Origin: Mesostigma viride
Taxonomy: Eukaryota > Streptophyta > Mesostigmatophyceae > Mesostigmatales > Mesostigmataceae
Assembly: GCA_009746045.1 (NCBI GenBank)
Contig: RPFO01002102.1
Span: 153,501 to 217,500, forward strand
DNA: 64,000 nucleotides
Direction: 5' to 3'
The position numbers and the translations under genes were made by a program. Below, piece after piece: positions 9,722 through 23,379 of the stretch. Positions within the stretch are counted from its first letter, which is position 1, and every line of letters starts with the position of its first letter. Under the pieces are notes generated by a model. The model saw only the letters and a program-made list of their open reading frames with translations. It was not told the DNA's origin and did no database searches.

Positions 9722-10695
9722 ACACAACGGTACGAGCCGCGCCAAAATCTGCCCTCGTAAGCGGTACCCGAAAAGTGGCGCCAAATGCGATTTTTGGTGT
9801 GCGCGTGCACGAAAGTGACCGAATTCCGGGCGACAGGCATGGCGGTCTGGCAGGCGATGCTGAGCGTGTATAAAGGCACTATCAAGGCTGAAATTTTACG
9901 ATTATCCTCCTCAGGTGTTATTCGATCCACCACTGTTTTTTTTTCGCCATATAATTTGCGGAATCGAACAGCATGTTGCGTCATTCATAGGTGGGTGCCT
10001 GAATGGTCGCAGATTTTCTCTCGACCCCACCTGACCGCAGCAAAAAATTTTCCCGATGAAGTGCGCCCTAAGATCGGGGTTTCCATCATAAACGATGCAT
10101 TTTTTAATTCTAAAGACTTTGACCGAACGACTTTCTTCATTACCGCTGCAATTTTTTTTTCCTGAGCTACCGCATATTTCCGACCAATTTCAAGGCTGCG
10201 TCAGGCTTGGCAGACCCATACTTCGTATATATCTGCGTTTGCCCCGAACGTCATGTTTAATGCAGGCTTTGTGGACTCTAAAGACGCCCACGATGTTGGG
10301 GCTTTTATCAGCCTCTGGACATGCACAAACTGCGGTCAGCAGGTGAATGCCGGAACGAGTTTCTGCGGCGGGGTGTGCGAAACAGACATCAAGCGCACGG
10401 CAGACATGGATACCTCCGAGCGGTATGTTCCCTTATTCAAATCTACGGGCCAATTCACTCCTTGTTGAATCCCTGACCTTGTCACGGATGAATATGTTAC
10501 CAGTTCCCCATCTCCGGAGTTTCTCTTTTGGTCATCTTCTTATCTTACGGGAGGTGCGTCATGAATCGTATAGCGAGCTACGGTTTCATGGCGAGCCTTT
10601 TCTTCACATCAGCGACGTACAGGTTACCTTAGAGGCTAGGGATGTCAAGGAATTCTTCACACGGATATTAGGGAGGGTGCATGACGGATTGCGGG
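9722..10695 (+). repeat. Duplicated unit, first block, copy 1
   Basis: About 970 bp, aligning in direct orientation with 13865-14790. Shared runs include ACCCGAAAAGTGGCG, TGCGATTTTTGGTGTG and TCTCTCGACCCCA. Divergence is substantial, but exon-like parts are better kept. Confidence 0.75.
10266..10422 (+). pseudogene. Conserved zinc-ribbon exon, copy 1
   Basis: A 157-bp exon-like stretch, preceded by TTTAATGCAG and followed by GTATGT, encodes DSKDAHDVG, then WTCTNCGQQVNAGTSFCGG and VCETDIKR. The pattern is C-x2-CG, about 11 residues, FC-x3-C, as in small zinc ribbons. The copy at 14411-14563 keeps both splice-like borders and the cysteines. A following conserved stretch (about 10555-10690, GEPFLHISDVQVTLEARDVKEF) may be the next exon. 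The parent protein is not recognised; a transposon protein is the best guess. Confidence 0.5.
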
Positions 10696-10859
10696 CAAGA
10701 TACGGGCTGGCTGGCAGCCTTGCAGCGCTATTGCCGCCGATGGCAATGATTTGCAGGCAGGGCTATGGATCACAAAGCTGTTGCTTTGCTCTAGTTGTAC
10801 ATGCTGCAATTTATTGGCATTGTGCTCACGGCAAGTAATGTTGCATGACATGGTTGACC

Positions 10860-12200
10860 ACGAAGATTGATGGAAAACCAGAAGCAATTGGTGGCTTTCT
10901 TGGATGCTCGATGGCTTCACACATGCTTGTGAGTCCATAAAACCCACTGCATACGTGCCCACCGTCTCTAAGCTGAAAGCATCTGCCTTCAACAAGCATC
11001 TTAAGACATGCATGCACATGAGAACTGTCATGGTTTGTGGAGAGGGTGGCATATTGCGTGAGAGCGGAGAGAGGACAGTGGCCGGGCTAGGCCAGCTACC
11101 TGTGCTGCCACAGGACCGGGCGGCAAACACCGATGCACAAGCTGCCTTACACACCAGCACCCAAGCTGCCTTCATACCCCTGAATGATGAGCAGAGGGCA
11201 TCCTGGACGGCCGCATCCATGCAGTTCATGCAGTTCAGGCTGTGCGTGCTGGCCAAGGGCACGGGTAAATGAGCCAATGGCGGGCTATTATTACGCACGC
11301 TGCAACCAGCGCCAATGAAGCAACCCAAGCCTGCCCTCCTGACAGGTATGTGTGTTTTGTTTTCTCATGTCGTGTGCACAACCAGCAATCCTTTATTTCC
11401 CTATGATGCATGTTTGCGGAATTCTGGCAACCTGGCACATGGCCAAACTCCTCAATGTCAGGGCTGGGAGGGGTTGTTTGTCAAGTGGATAGACACACGC
11501 ACATGCTCAACACCTCTTGCTCCAATGCCACTGCCACTCACCCAGAAACTCAGGCACAACCACGCACGATCGCTAAGCTGCTAGCCAGAATCGCAGTCCT
11601 CACCAAAGTGAGGGATGGGGCACCAGCTAGTTTGACAGTCTGGCTGAGGACGTGCAGGAGTTGAATGACATATCTGAAGCAAGTAGTCACGGATGGCTTG
11701 GAGAAACATGGTGAAGCATGCATGGGCATGCATCTCATGTTGACAAGGGCCAGAGCAAGAGCATGAGCACGATGCATGTGCCTATGTAGAGGCCATTGGG
11801 CTTGCACTATCTGTTGAAGACAACTGCGGTATGGTGGCCAAGCGGCTCACCGGGGATGTGCAGTGGCTTCTTCATGCTAGGTATGATGGCGGCCAAGTGC
11901 AGTCCTTTGGTGGCACATTTCAAGCCGGCAACCTCGAGGTAGCAACTGAGCAGTGTATGAGCTGTCTGGCTATGCACCACAGCGCTGGCTGAGGAGATCT
12001 AGTCCAACTTGGAAGCTGCGTTGCCAGCAACGTGGGCCCCTATAACAGAGACAGGGACATGGGGACATCCATGGTGATGCAGAGGACCATGTGTGGCAAC
12101 CTTGGTCAGGCGGGCCGGTTGCCAAGGGATGTGCTGCTACCGAATCAAGGCGCACAAAACACATCGCAACCATGCCGACGGCCGAGATGCCTGGCATGAT
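10860..12200 (+). pseudogene. Degenerate coding region of the duplicated unit, copy 1
   Basis: Protein-like stretches appear in changing plus-strand frames: LPVLPQDRAANTDAQAALHT (about 11100), then GMVAKRLTGDVQWLLHARYD (about 11830), then a C-terminal part (12030-12190). That last part aligns with 17590-17781 of copy 2, where the reading ends RARKRINAVPPVE before a stop. No domain family is recognised. Frameshifts and stops throughout mean it is not functional. Confidence 0.35.
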
Positions 12201-12485
12201 TAGATTATTACATTGCCAAGCTGAGTTTGCGACTACCGTGCATGCTGTGGGTTTGAACTGATCATGCTAGCCAACGTGACAGCTGGCAGTTCTTATGTCT
12301 AACAAGCCCCTACTTGAAAATTGCCTTAGCATGGCCGTATGCACATATATACAACCATGTCTAGCCACTGTTCATGTTCATATATCTTTGTCTATGTGTC
12401 ACAAAAGTTGTGTTATATTATCTGTGCAAGGTCTGAACAGTTAGCAACACAGTTGGTGGGAGTTGGCCATACCGTTACTAAAGAA

Positions 12486-12497
12486 CTTTGCATCCAA
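12486..12497. repeat. Target-site duplication (CTTTGCATCCAA), left copy
   Basis: CTTTGCATCCAA recurs at 12627-12638. Confidence 0.85.
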
Positions 12498-12626
12498 TTA
12501 ATTAATTAATTAGACTCGTGCTCCCGTTGGGGAGTCACGGAGCATTAACCCCGATGAATGGATGGATGGGTGCAAACATTCCTACCGGTCTAATCTATCT
12601 ACATTGGCTACATACTACATCTAAGT
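12498..12626 (-). mobile_element. 129-bp 5'-truncated LINE 3' end
   Basis: TTAATTAATT tail, then the hairpin CTCCC-GTTG-GGGAG and part of a LINE-D-like 3' UTR. It is flanked by a 12-bp target duplication, so it is a real but severely truncated retrotransposition. Confidence 0.85.
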
Positions 12627-12638
12627 CTTTGCATCCAA
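12627..12638. repeat. Target-site duplication (CTTTGCATCCAA), right copy
   Basis: Matches 12486-12497. Confidence 0.85.
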
Positions 12639-12699
12639 GGTTGAGTGATTAGCTGGAAACTGGCAGGTGTTGCATGGACCAGTGAACCCAATGACACTT

Positions 12700-13220
12700 G
12701 ATGGACCTGAAGTTTTGTGCAATGTCTGAAATGACATGATGATTAACATGGGCGCTTGTTTTCAGCCTCACCTGAGCACATCTTGCATGGGAAACTGCAA
12801 GAAATGTGGCGGAAATGCAAAAAACGCACAGTTTTGCTCACATTTGCTAGCGAGCTGTCAATGAATGAAGTACAACAGACCTGGATTTTTGTGCAATGTC
12901 TACAATGATGATATTTAATATGCTTGCAAGTTTCCAGCCCCAACTGAGCACATCTTGTATGAAAACTGACATGAAATGTGTTAAAAAAACGCGAAAAACG
13001 CGCATTTTTGCTAGCATTTGGTGGCATTTTGTTACCAAATACAGTACGATGGACCTGATTTTTTGTGCCATGTCTACATTTATGATGTGTAACGTGATTG
13101 CAAATTTCCAGCCTCGACTGAACACACCTTCTATGGAAACTGCTATGAGATGTGGTGAAACGGTGTGTTTTTGCTAGCATTTGGTGGCAGTTTGTCACCA
13201 AATGAGGTCAGATGACCATG
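12700..13220. repeat. ~173-bp satellite array 1 (three units)
   Basis: Units begin near 12700, 12874 and 13048 with GATGGACCTGA-like sequence. Each contains AATGTCTA, TTTCCAGCC and GAGCACATCTTG-like runs. The same monomer forms array 2 at 18147-18665. Confidence 0.8.
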
Positions 13221-13505
13221 GGACCTGGTGCACAGTTGGTAGACATGAGCATAAGCCTACATGCAAACAGCCAGGTCAGGAGCTCTTTATTTGCATATCA
13301 AATGGTATTTGTTTGTATTAAAATCTGGAAAGTTGCTAAAAATAGACATGCCAAAAATAGACCAACCGATGTCGGAAAATTCTGGAAAGTCAAATTCCTT
13401 TTACTGGTGTCATGGACATGCTGCCTACCAATATCTAGCATGTTTGGACTCAATTTGCTCCTTGTAGGGCTTATAAGGGCATTTTTTGGCACTTTCATAC
13501 CGTTG
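13221..13505. repeat. Tail of the duplicated unit, copy 1
   Basis: AACAGCCAGGTCA, TTTGCATAT and TTTTTTGGCACTTTCA match 18690-18962 in the same order. No coding capacity is evident. Confidence 0.7.
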
Positions 13506-13864
13506 TGAAACAAAGGCCAAAAAAATTGTTAACATGACAAAATGTCCACAAATGTTAACATGACAAACGTCAACATGACAAACAAAGGCGTAGCAAACTG
13601 ACAAATCAACACCACGCACAGGTAAACTTTTTTCATTAAAATCAACAAGTTCAAAAGACCACCTAAACCGAGTCGGTCATCATCATCATCATCATCAAAA
13701 TCAACATGGCTGCTACCTTGCTGCCTGAATTGCGGTTTTCTGCATTACATTAGCATGACAAACTGTACTGACAAAACACATGAAGGAGAAGTGCACTCAA
13801 TCACAGTCCGAGGGTGGCGGCCGGCAAGATGCACAGCCACAAGCATCTTACAAATGCAGTAAAA

Positions 13865-14790
13865 CATCACAACGGTCCGAGCCCCGCCAAAATGTAGCCT
13901 CGTAAGAAGGACCCGAAAAGTGGCGCGAAATGCGATTTTTGGTGTGTGCGTGCACGACGGTGACCGAATTTCCACCGATAGGCATGGCGGCCTGGCAGGC
14001 TACCGTGAGCGAATAAAAATGCAGTATAGAGGCTGGAAATTTTAGTGTATGCTCCTACGGTCATATATTACTTGCCATTATTTTTTTTCGCCTCAAATTC
14101 TGCGGAATCCTTCGGCATTTTGGCGTCATTCACAGGTGGGTGCCTGTTTTGTCGCCGATTTTCTCTCGACCCCATCAACCTGCAGCAAAAAAATTTCCCG
14201 ATGAAAGTGGCCCCGACCTCTGGTTTTTTACCCTGATCGACGCATTTTTTAGTTTTAAAGGCCTTGACCGAAGCACTTTTTTCATTACCGCTTCAGTTTG
14301 CTTCAAATTAGCTGCCGCGATTTTTTATCCCATTTCAAGGCTGGGCCAGGCGTCGCATACCCGTAATTCGTTTTTAATTGTTTTTGTGCCAAATATCGTG
14401 TCTTTTGCAGGCGTTCTCGGCATCAAAGACGCCATGGCTTCAGGGGCTAAAACGGACCTCCGCACATGCGTTTCCTGCGGCGAGCATGCCAATGCCGCCA
14501 GCAATTTTTGCACGTCTGTGACACGGACATGCGATGCAAGACCGTTGTCGACGTGACGGAGTGGTATGTGCACATTCAGGCGCAAATTTTTTCGCTGTTG
14601 AAACCCCGGCCGGTAGCAGACAAGTATTTCACCGTATCCCCTTTCCCCGAGTCTCTCTTTTCCGTCATGTTTGCATCTTACGGAAAGCGCGTATAAAGCA
14701 TCAGTGAGCGACAGTATGATGGCGAGCCGTTTGCTCGCATCAGGGCTGTCCGGCTTATTCTAGAGACAAGCGATATCAAGCAGAATTTGC
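13865..14790 (+). repeat. Duplicated unit, first block, copy 2
   Basis: Aligns with 9722-10695 in direct orientation. Similarity ends where the (CCCT)n tract begins. Confidence 0.75.
14411..14563 (+). pseudogene. Conserved zinc-ribbon exon, copy 2 (one-base deletion)
   Basis: Preceded by TCTTTTGCAG and followed by GTATGT. It encodes GIKDAMASGAKTDLRTCVSCG, then NAASNFC. A single missing base then shifts the frame, and the remainder reads HVCDTDMRCKTVVDVTEW. With the shift the cysteine pattern is C-x2-CG...FC-x2-C. The following conserved stretch (about 14700-14785) reads SISERQYDGEPFARIRAV. Confidence 0.5.
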
Positions 14791-14847
14791 AGCCGGATGT
14801 GAGGGAGGGGCCCTGCTGGGGTGGGAATAAACTGCTGTGAGTGACCT

Positions 14848-15850
14848 ACCCTCCCTCCCTCCCTCCCTCCCTCCCTCCCTCCCTCCCTCCCTCCCTCCCT
14901 CCCTCCCTCCCTCCCTCCCTCCCTCCTCCCTCCCTCCCTCCTCCCTCCCTCCCTCCCTCCCTCCCTCCCTCCTCCCTCCCTCCCTCCCTCCCTCCCTCCC
15001 TCCCTCCCTCCCTCCTCCCTCCCTCCCTCCCTCCCTCCCTCCCTCCCTCCCTCCCTCCTCCCTCCCTCCCTCCTCCCTCCCTCCCTCCTCCTCCCTCTCC
15101 CTCCCTCCCTCCCTCCCTCCCTCCTCCCTCCCTCCCTCCCTCCCTCCCTCCCTCCCTCCCTCCCTCCCTCCCTCCCTCCCTCCCTCCCTCCTCCCTCCCT
15201 CCTCCCTCCCTCCCTCCCTCTCCCTCCCTCCTCCCTCCCTCCCTCCCTCCCTCCCTCCCTCCCTCCCTCCCTCCTCCCTCCCTCCCTCCTCCCTCCCTCC
15301 CTCCCTCCCTCCCTCCCTCCTCCTCCCTCCCTCCCTCCCTCCCTCCCTCCCTCCCTCCCTCCCTCCCTCCCTCCCTCCCTCCCTCCCTCCCTCCCTCCCT
15401 CCCTCCTCCCTCCCTCCCTCCCTCCTCCTCCCTCCCTCCCTCCCTCCCTCCCTCCCTCCTCCCTCCCTCCCTCCCTCCCTCCCCTCCTCCCTCCCTCCCT
15501 CCCTCCCTCCCTCCCTCCCTCCCTCCCTCCCTCCCTCCCTCCCTCCCTCCCTCCCTCCTCCCTCCTCCCTCCCTCCCTCCCTCCCTCCCTCCCTCCCTCC
15601 CTCCCTCCCTCCTCCCTCCCTCCCTCCCTCCCTCCCCCTCCTCCCTCCCCTCCCTCCTCCCTCCTCCTCCCTCCCTCCCTCCCTCCTCCCTCCCTCCCTC
15701 CCTCCCTCCCTCCCTCCCTCCCTCCTCCTCCCTCCCTCCCTCCCTCCCTCCCTCCCTCCCTCCCTCCCTCCCTCCCTCCCTCCCTCCCTCCCTCCCTCCC
15801 TCCCTCCCTCCCTCCCTCCCTCCCTCCCTCCCTCCCTCCCTCCCTCCCTC
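14848..15850. repeat. (CCCT)n tract with CCT interruptions
   Basis: About 1.0 kb of CCCT on the plus strand with occasional CCT, TCC or CCCC interruptions. It is open in several frames but is not a gene. Confidence 0.95.
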
Positions 15851-15863
15851 AAAAGCTCGCTCG

Positions 15864-16063
15864 CTCACTCACCCACCCACCCACCCACCCACCCACCCAC
15901 CCACCCACCCACCCACCCACCACCCACCACCCACCCACCCACCCACCCACCCACCCACCCACCCACCCACCCACCCACCCACCCCCACCCACCCACCACC
16001 CACCCACCCACCCACCCACCCACCCACCACACCCACCCACCCACCCACCCACCCACCCACCCA
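15864..16063. repeat. (ACCC)n tract
   Basis: About 200 bp of CACCCACC, joined to the previous tract by GCTCGCTCGCTCACTC. Confidence 0.95.
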
Positions 16064-16074
16064 CTCCTGCTCGC

Positions 16075-17554
16075 TCGCTCACTCACTCACTCACTCACTC
16101 ACTCACTCACTCACTCACTCACTCACTCACTCACTCACTCACTCACTCACTCACTCACTCACTCACTCACTCACTCACTCACTCACTCACTCACTCACTC
16201 ACTCACTCACTCACTCACTCACTCACTCACTCACTCACTCACTCACTCACTCACTCACTCACTCACTCACTCACTCACTCACTCACTCACTCACTCACTC
16301 ACTCACTCACTCACTCACTCACTCACTCACTCACTCACTCACTCACCCCCACCCCCCCACCCCACACACACACACTCACTCACTCACTGACTCACTCACT
16401 CACTCACTCACTCACTCACTCACTCACTCACTCACTCACTCACTCACTCACTCACTCACTCACTCACTCACTCACTCACTCACTCACTCACTCACTCACT
16501 CACTCACTCACTCACTCACTCACTCACTCACTCACTCACTCACTCACTCACTCACTCACTCACTCACTCACTCACTCACTCACTCACTCACTCACTCACT
16601 CACTCACTCACTCACTCACTCACTCACTCACTCACTCACTCACTCACTCACTCACTCACTCACTCACTCACTCACTCACTCACTCACTCACTCACTCACT
16701 CACTCACTCACTCACTCACTCACTCACTCACTCACTCACTCACTCACTCACTCACTCACTCACTCACTCACTCACTCACTCACTCACTCACTCACTCACT
16801 CACTCACTCACTCACTCACTCACTCACTCACTCACTCACTCACTCACTCACTCACTCACTCACTCACTCACTCACTCACTCACTCACTCACTCACTCACT
16901 CACGCACTCACTCACTCACTCACTCACGCACTCACTCACTCACTCACTCACTCACTCACTCACTCACTCACTCACTCACTCACTCACTCACTCACTCACT
17001 CACTCACTCACTCACTCACTCACTCACTCACTCACTCACTCACTCACTCACTCACTCACTCACTCACTCACTCACTCACTCACTCACTCACTCACTCACT
17101 CACTCACTCACTCACTCACTCACTCACTCACTCACTCACTCACTCACTCACTCACGCACTCACTCACTCACTCACTCACTCACTCACTCACTCACTCACT
17201 CACTCACTCACTCACTCACTCACTCACTCACTCACTCACTCACTCACTCACTCACTCACTCACTCACTCACTCACTCACTCACTCACTCACTCACTCACT
17301 CACTCACTCACTCACTCACTCACTCACTCACTCACTCACTCACTCACTCACTCACTCACTCACTCACTCACTCACTCACTCACTCACTCACTCACTCACT
17401 CACTCACTCACTCACTCACTCACTCACTCACTCACTCACTCACTCACTCACTCACTCACTCACTCACTCACTCACTCACTCACTCACTCACTCACTCACT
17501 CACTCACTCACTCACTCACTCACTCACTCACTCACTCACTCACTCACTCACTCA
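16075..17554. repeat. (ACTC)n tract, 1.48 kb
   Basis: Nearly pure ACTC, interrupted once by a CCCCCA/CACACA stretch at 16345-16375 and by a few single CACG changes. Confidence 0.95.
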
Positions 17555-17559
17555 CTTGC

Positions 17560-17781
17560 ACATGCACCACATGCGCAAGGAGGACACCAAGCGCTGCACC
17601 AACCACTGTTCAATTAGCTGGGCTGTGATGCCAATGGCAAGGGTACGGGGGTGTCCATGTTGGTGCAGGACATGAAGGCTGACAAGGTCAGGCAGAAATT
17701 GTGCAGGGAGGTGCCACTACCTCCTCGCGATACCGAGATGAGGGCGCGCAAACGCATCAACGCCGTGCCGCCTGTGGAGTA
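17560..17781 (+). pseudogene. C-terminal coding piece of the duplicated unit, copy 2
   Basis: The plus-strand frame reads [18 protein letters not shown], then RARKRINAVPPVE and a stop at 17779-17781. It aligns with 12030-12190 of copy 1. The (CCCT)n-(ACTC)n block now separates it from its upstream exons. Family not recognised. Confidence 0.35.
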
Positions 17782-17789
17782 ATTTTCAG

Positions 17790-18146
17790 CTACAATACTT
17801 GGCATGCTGTGGGTGTACATGTAAAATGACCTTTCTAGCCCATTCGACAGCTGCCAATATTATTTTCAGCAAGCCCCTCCGTATAATGGAGATTGCGTGA
17901 GCATCCACATGGCCACATGTGCATATTGTCAGCTGTGCCCAGCCAGTGTTTATATCGATGAACTTTTGTGTGTGGCTCCTGGAGGTTGTGTTTTATCACT
18001 TGTGAATGGTTTTCATGTTTTAATGAGTAATCTAATTTGGAGCTCACCATGTATTCCACAATGGCAGTTTCGCATCCATGGGTATAGTAAGCATTTGCAG
18101 TGGAAACTGGCAGGTATGGCGTTGATAACTCTACCAAATAGAATAT
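17790..18146. repeat. Noncoding part of the duplicated unit, copy 2
   Basis: Matches 12225-12430 in order (GGCATGCTGTGGGT, AACAAGCCCC-like, CACATGTGCATAT). No gene. Confidence 0.5.
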
Positions 18147-18665
18147 GATGGGCCTGAGTTTTTGTGGAATGTCTAAAATAATGATGGCAAAGGTGCATGC
18201 AAGTTTCCAGCCTCAACAGAGCACATCTTGTATGGAAACTGCAATGAAATGTGTTGAAAATTGCGAAATAGGTGCAATTTTGGTAACATTTGTGAGCAAA
18301 CGGACATCAAATCAACCATGATGGGCCTGAGTTTTTGTGGAATGTCTAAAATAATGATGGCAAAGGTGCATGCAAGTTTCTAGCCTCAACTGAGCACATC
18401 TTGTATGGAAACTGCCATGAAATGTGATGAAAAATACGAAAAACGTGCATTTTTTGTAACATTTGTGAGCAAACTGACATCAAATACCATATGATGGACC
18501 TGAATATTTGTGGGATGTCTAGAATAATGATGTTTAAGATGCCTGCAAGTTTCCAGCCTCAACGGAGCACATCTTGTATGGAAACTGCCATGAAATGTGA
18601 TGAAAAATACGAAAAACGCACATTTTTGCTAGCATTTGGTGGCATTTTGTCACCAAATGCGGTTG
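18147..18665. repeat. ~173-bp satellite array 2 (three units)
   Basis: Units start at 18147, 18320 and 18493 (GATGGGCCTGA or GATGGACCTGA), 173 bp apart, homologous to array 1. Confidence 0.85.
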
Positions 18666-20669
<2,004 letters not shown>

Positions 20670-20675
20670 CACTAG

Positions 20676-20960
20676 GAAGTCAGGATTGAGAAAACTGAGA
20701 AACCCTGAGAAAAATTGAGAAAAACCTGAGAAGAGCCGAGAAAAACTGAGAAGTAACTGAGAAGAGCTGAGAAGTAACTGAGAAGAGCTGAGAAAAACTG
20801 AGAATCACCTGAGAAAAGGGGGTGAGAAAAATTGAGAAGAGCTGAGAAGAAATTGAGAATTTGAAAATCTGAGAAAAGCGAGACTTCACTCGGACTGAGA
20901 AAAGTGAGAAATCACGAGAACTGAGAAAAATGAAAAACCACAAGAGAGTGAAAAACAGAT
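20676..20960. repeat. CTGAGAA subterminal repeats, T2 left end
   Basis: Repeated ACTGAGAA, CTGAGAAGAGC and similar units, mostly in one orientation. Confidence 0.75.
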
Positions 20961-21290
20961 TATGAGAGCAGCAAGCACTGCCAACATAATTTCAGCAAGG
21001 CAATCAAGGAAACAGTTTTTTTTTAATTAAAAAATAATTTATTTACGTATGAAAGCCGTCCTTTTGTGCATTGATTTCTTGACATGGCCCTGCCATAAAC
21101 TCGTCTAATTCTCTAGCTTGCTGCAATTTTTTCAAAGAAGATGACTACAACTATGTTGCCATGGCTGTCTTTCACAAGGCCGCTTGCATAGCTTGATGCC
21201 CCGAATTGAAGATGTCGGTGCCGTTTGTATGCGCCACAAACTGAAAAGAATGCAAAACAAAAGCAGAACACAGGAATGGAAAATCAGCAC

Positions 21291-22262
21291 GTGTAGAACA
21301 CGATTCATGACCCAATACTCACTTTTATGGCAAAGCAGCCCATACACATGAATCACACCATGCACCAGATGTCACACGAGCAAGCCACGACATTGTCGTC
21401 GGATCAGAAAGCAATAAACGTGAAAACGATAGCGGCCCAAATCTGAGATTCCGCCGAACACAGAAAATAAGAAGGCTCAGAAGCTACCAGCAAGGGATCG
21501 AACATAGGACCTTAGGCATGATTTCATGCAGCAATGTGTAGAACACGATTTATGACCCAACAGTCACTCTTATGGCAAAGCAGCCCATACACATGAATCA
21601 CACCATGCACCAGATGTCACACGAGCAAGCCACGACATTGTCGTCGGATAAGAAAGCAATAAACGTGAAAACGATAGCGGCCCAAATCTGAGATTCCGCG
21701 GAACACAGAAAATAAGAAAGCTCAGAAGCTACCAGCAAGGGATAGAACATAGGACCTTAGGCATGATTGCATGCAGCGAATGTGTAGAACACGATTTATG
21801 ACCCAACACTCACTCTTATGGCAGAGCAACCCATACCCATGAATCACACCATGCCCAGATGTCACACGAGCAAGCCACGACATGGTCGTCGGATAAGAAA
21901 GCAATAAACGTGAAAACGATAGCGGCCCAAATCTGAGATTCCGCGGAACACAGAAAATAAGAAAGCTCAGAAGCTACCAGCAAGGGATCGAACATAGGAC
22001 CTTTGGCATGATTGCATGCAGCGAATGTGTAGAACACGATTTATGACCCAACACTCACTCTTATGGCAGAGCAACCCATACCCATGAATCACACCATGCC
22101 CCAGATGTCACACGAGCAAGCCACGACATGGTCGTCGGATAAGAAAGCAATAAACGTGAAAACGATAGCGGCCCAAATCTGAGATTCCGCGGAACACAGA
22201 AAATAAGAAAGCTCAGAAGCTACCAGCAAGGGATCGAACATAGGACCTTTGGCATGATTTCG
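21291..22262 (-). repeat. 245-bp tandem array (four units) with B-box-like motif
   Basis: Units start at 21291, 21536, 21782 and 22027 (GTGTAGAACACGATT). Each contains, on the minus strand, TGTTCGATCCC within GGTCCTATGTTCGATCCCTT, resembling a tRNA T-arm/pol III B box. A single diverged copy in the opposite orientation is at about 23105-23215. It could be a tRNA-related SINE that became tandem. The A box is not clear. Confidence 0.65.
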
Positions 22263-22479
22263 CGGCTGTGTGAGTCTCCAGATCCGAAGGCATCTCACTT
22301 AATTAACGTTTCGAAACAGCCAAACTGCGAAAAACCTCTTACCGGAGGGAGTCGCCAATATCAAGGAGACAACCAGCGCAGGCCAGAAATCGGGAGAATC
22401 CGGACCATGGTAGCTCGAGCCTGCCGTTATCTTGTCCGCGTTTTCGAGTCGTGCAGGATTATGAATATGAATGGAGATG

Positions 22480-22680
22480 GAAATGTGTAGCCTTGTGCAT
22501 TGAAATTATGGCTGGCTGACGTGTAGAGCGACGAGATGACCTAGACGGTGGGGCCGGAAACAGCTTGCTTGATTGTGTTTCTCGTGGGGAACGAGTCCAA
22601 CGACTACTTTCTCTGGGCGGCAAACTGCGGCAAATTGAACGCAAGCCTCATCTTGAATTTTTGACCGTCGAAATGTAACG
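22480..22680 (+). repeat. Inverted repeat partner 1 inside T2
   Basis: AAATGTGTAGCCTTG, GAAATTATGGCTGGCT and GGGGCCGGAAACAGCTTGC recur in reverse at 23380-23550. The shared run encodes TVGPETACLI in both, hinting at a duplicated exon. Confidence 0.6.
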
Positions 22681-23379
22681 ATCCGACGACTTCTGCAGTA
22701 TGCCGCGTAATTTTCTGTTGCGGAAGAGCCGTTGGGCCGGTTCCCGACGCGGGCGACCAGTGGTTTGCATTAAGTTAACTTACCTGAAGTTCTCCAACAG
22801 AAATGACCCAAGCCGCATGATGGCACTCATCGACGGCCTCAGTCTATTGACGCGTCGGCCCGATTTTGGCGGCACCCAATTTGACCCCAACGGCACCTAC
22901 CGACAAATACATACGTTTCATGCGCACCACGACCCCTTTGAGCTCTGCTATGGCGGTGGTGCTGTGGGGCCCGCATCAGACTGGGGGCCCTTATCTGCTA
23001 TGGCGGTGCTGCCGTTGGGCCCGCATCAGACTGCAGGCCCTTTATGCTGGCGGGCCCTTAATGCATGTCACTTATTTATTCTTGTGCATACAAATATGAA
23101 GCAATGAAGTCCTATGTTCGATTCCTTGCTGGTAGCTTCTAGGCTTTCTTACTTTCTGTGCTCCGCGGAATCTCAGATTTGGGCAGCTAGCGTTTTCACG
23201 TTTGTTGCTTTCTGACGACAATGAAGCAATGAAGTCGTGTCCTCCGGATTTTTGCATTTGCACCGTGTGCGTTCTTGGACGTTTGGAAACATGCATGGCA
23301 TATGGCTAATGTAATGACTGACTAGCTAGACCGTTTCAGTGGTTTTTCATTTGCGGGTATTTCCTCGTAAATGGTGGGA

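Noticed and set aside
10860-12200. KDZ-type or other named transposase
   Set aside because: Cysteine-rich N-terminal exon and position suggested it, but I see no diagnostic catalytic motif, so no family is assigned.
14848-15850. Telomeric repeat
   Set aside because: (CCCT)n is not TTTAGGG or TTTTAGGG, and it lies inside duplicated transposon DNA.
14837-17675. Very long open frames (up to 944 codons) of Leu-Pro-Ser, Thr-His-Ser, Gly-Arg-Glu type
   Set aside because: They are translations of (CCCT)n, (ACCC)n and (ACTC)n repeats, where no stop can occur; no real protein is implied.
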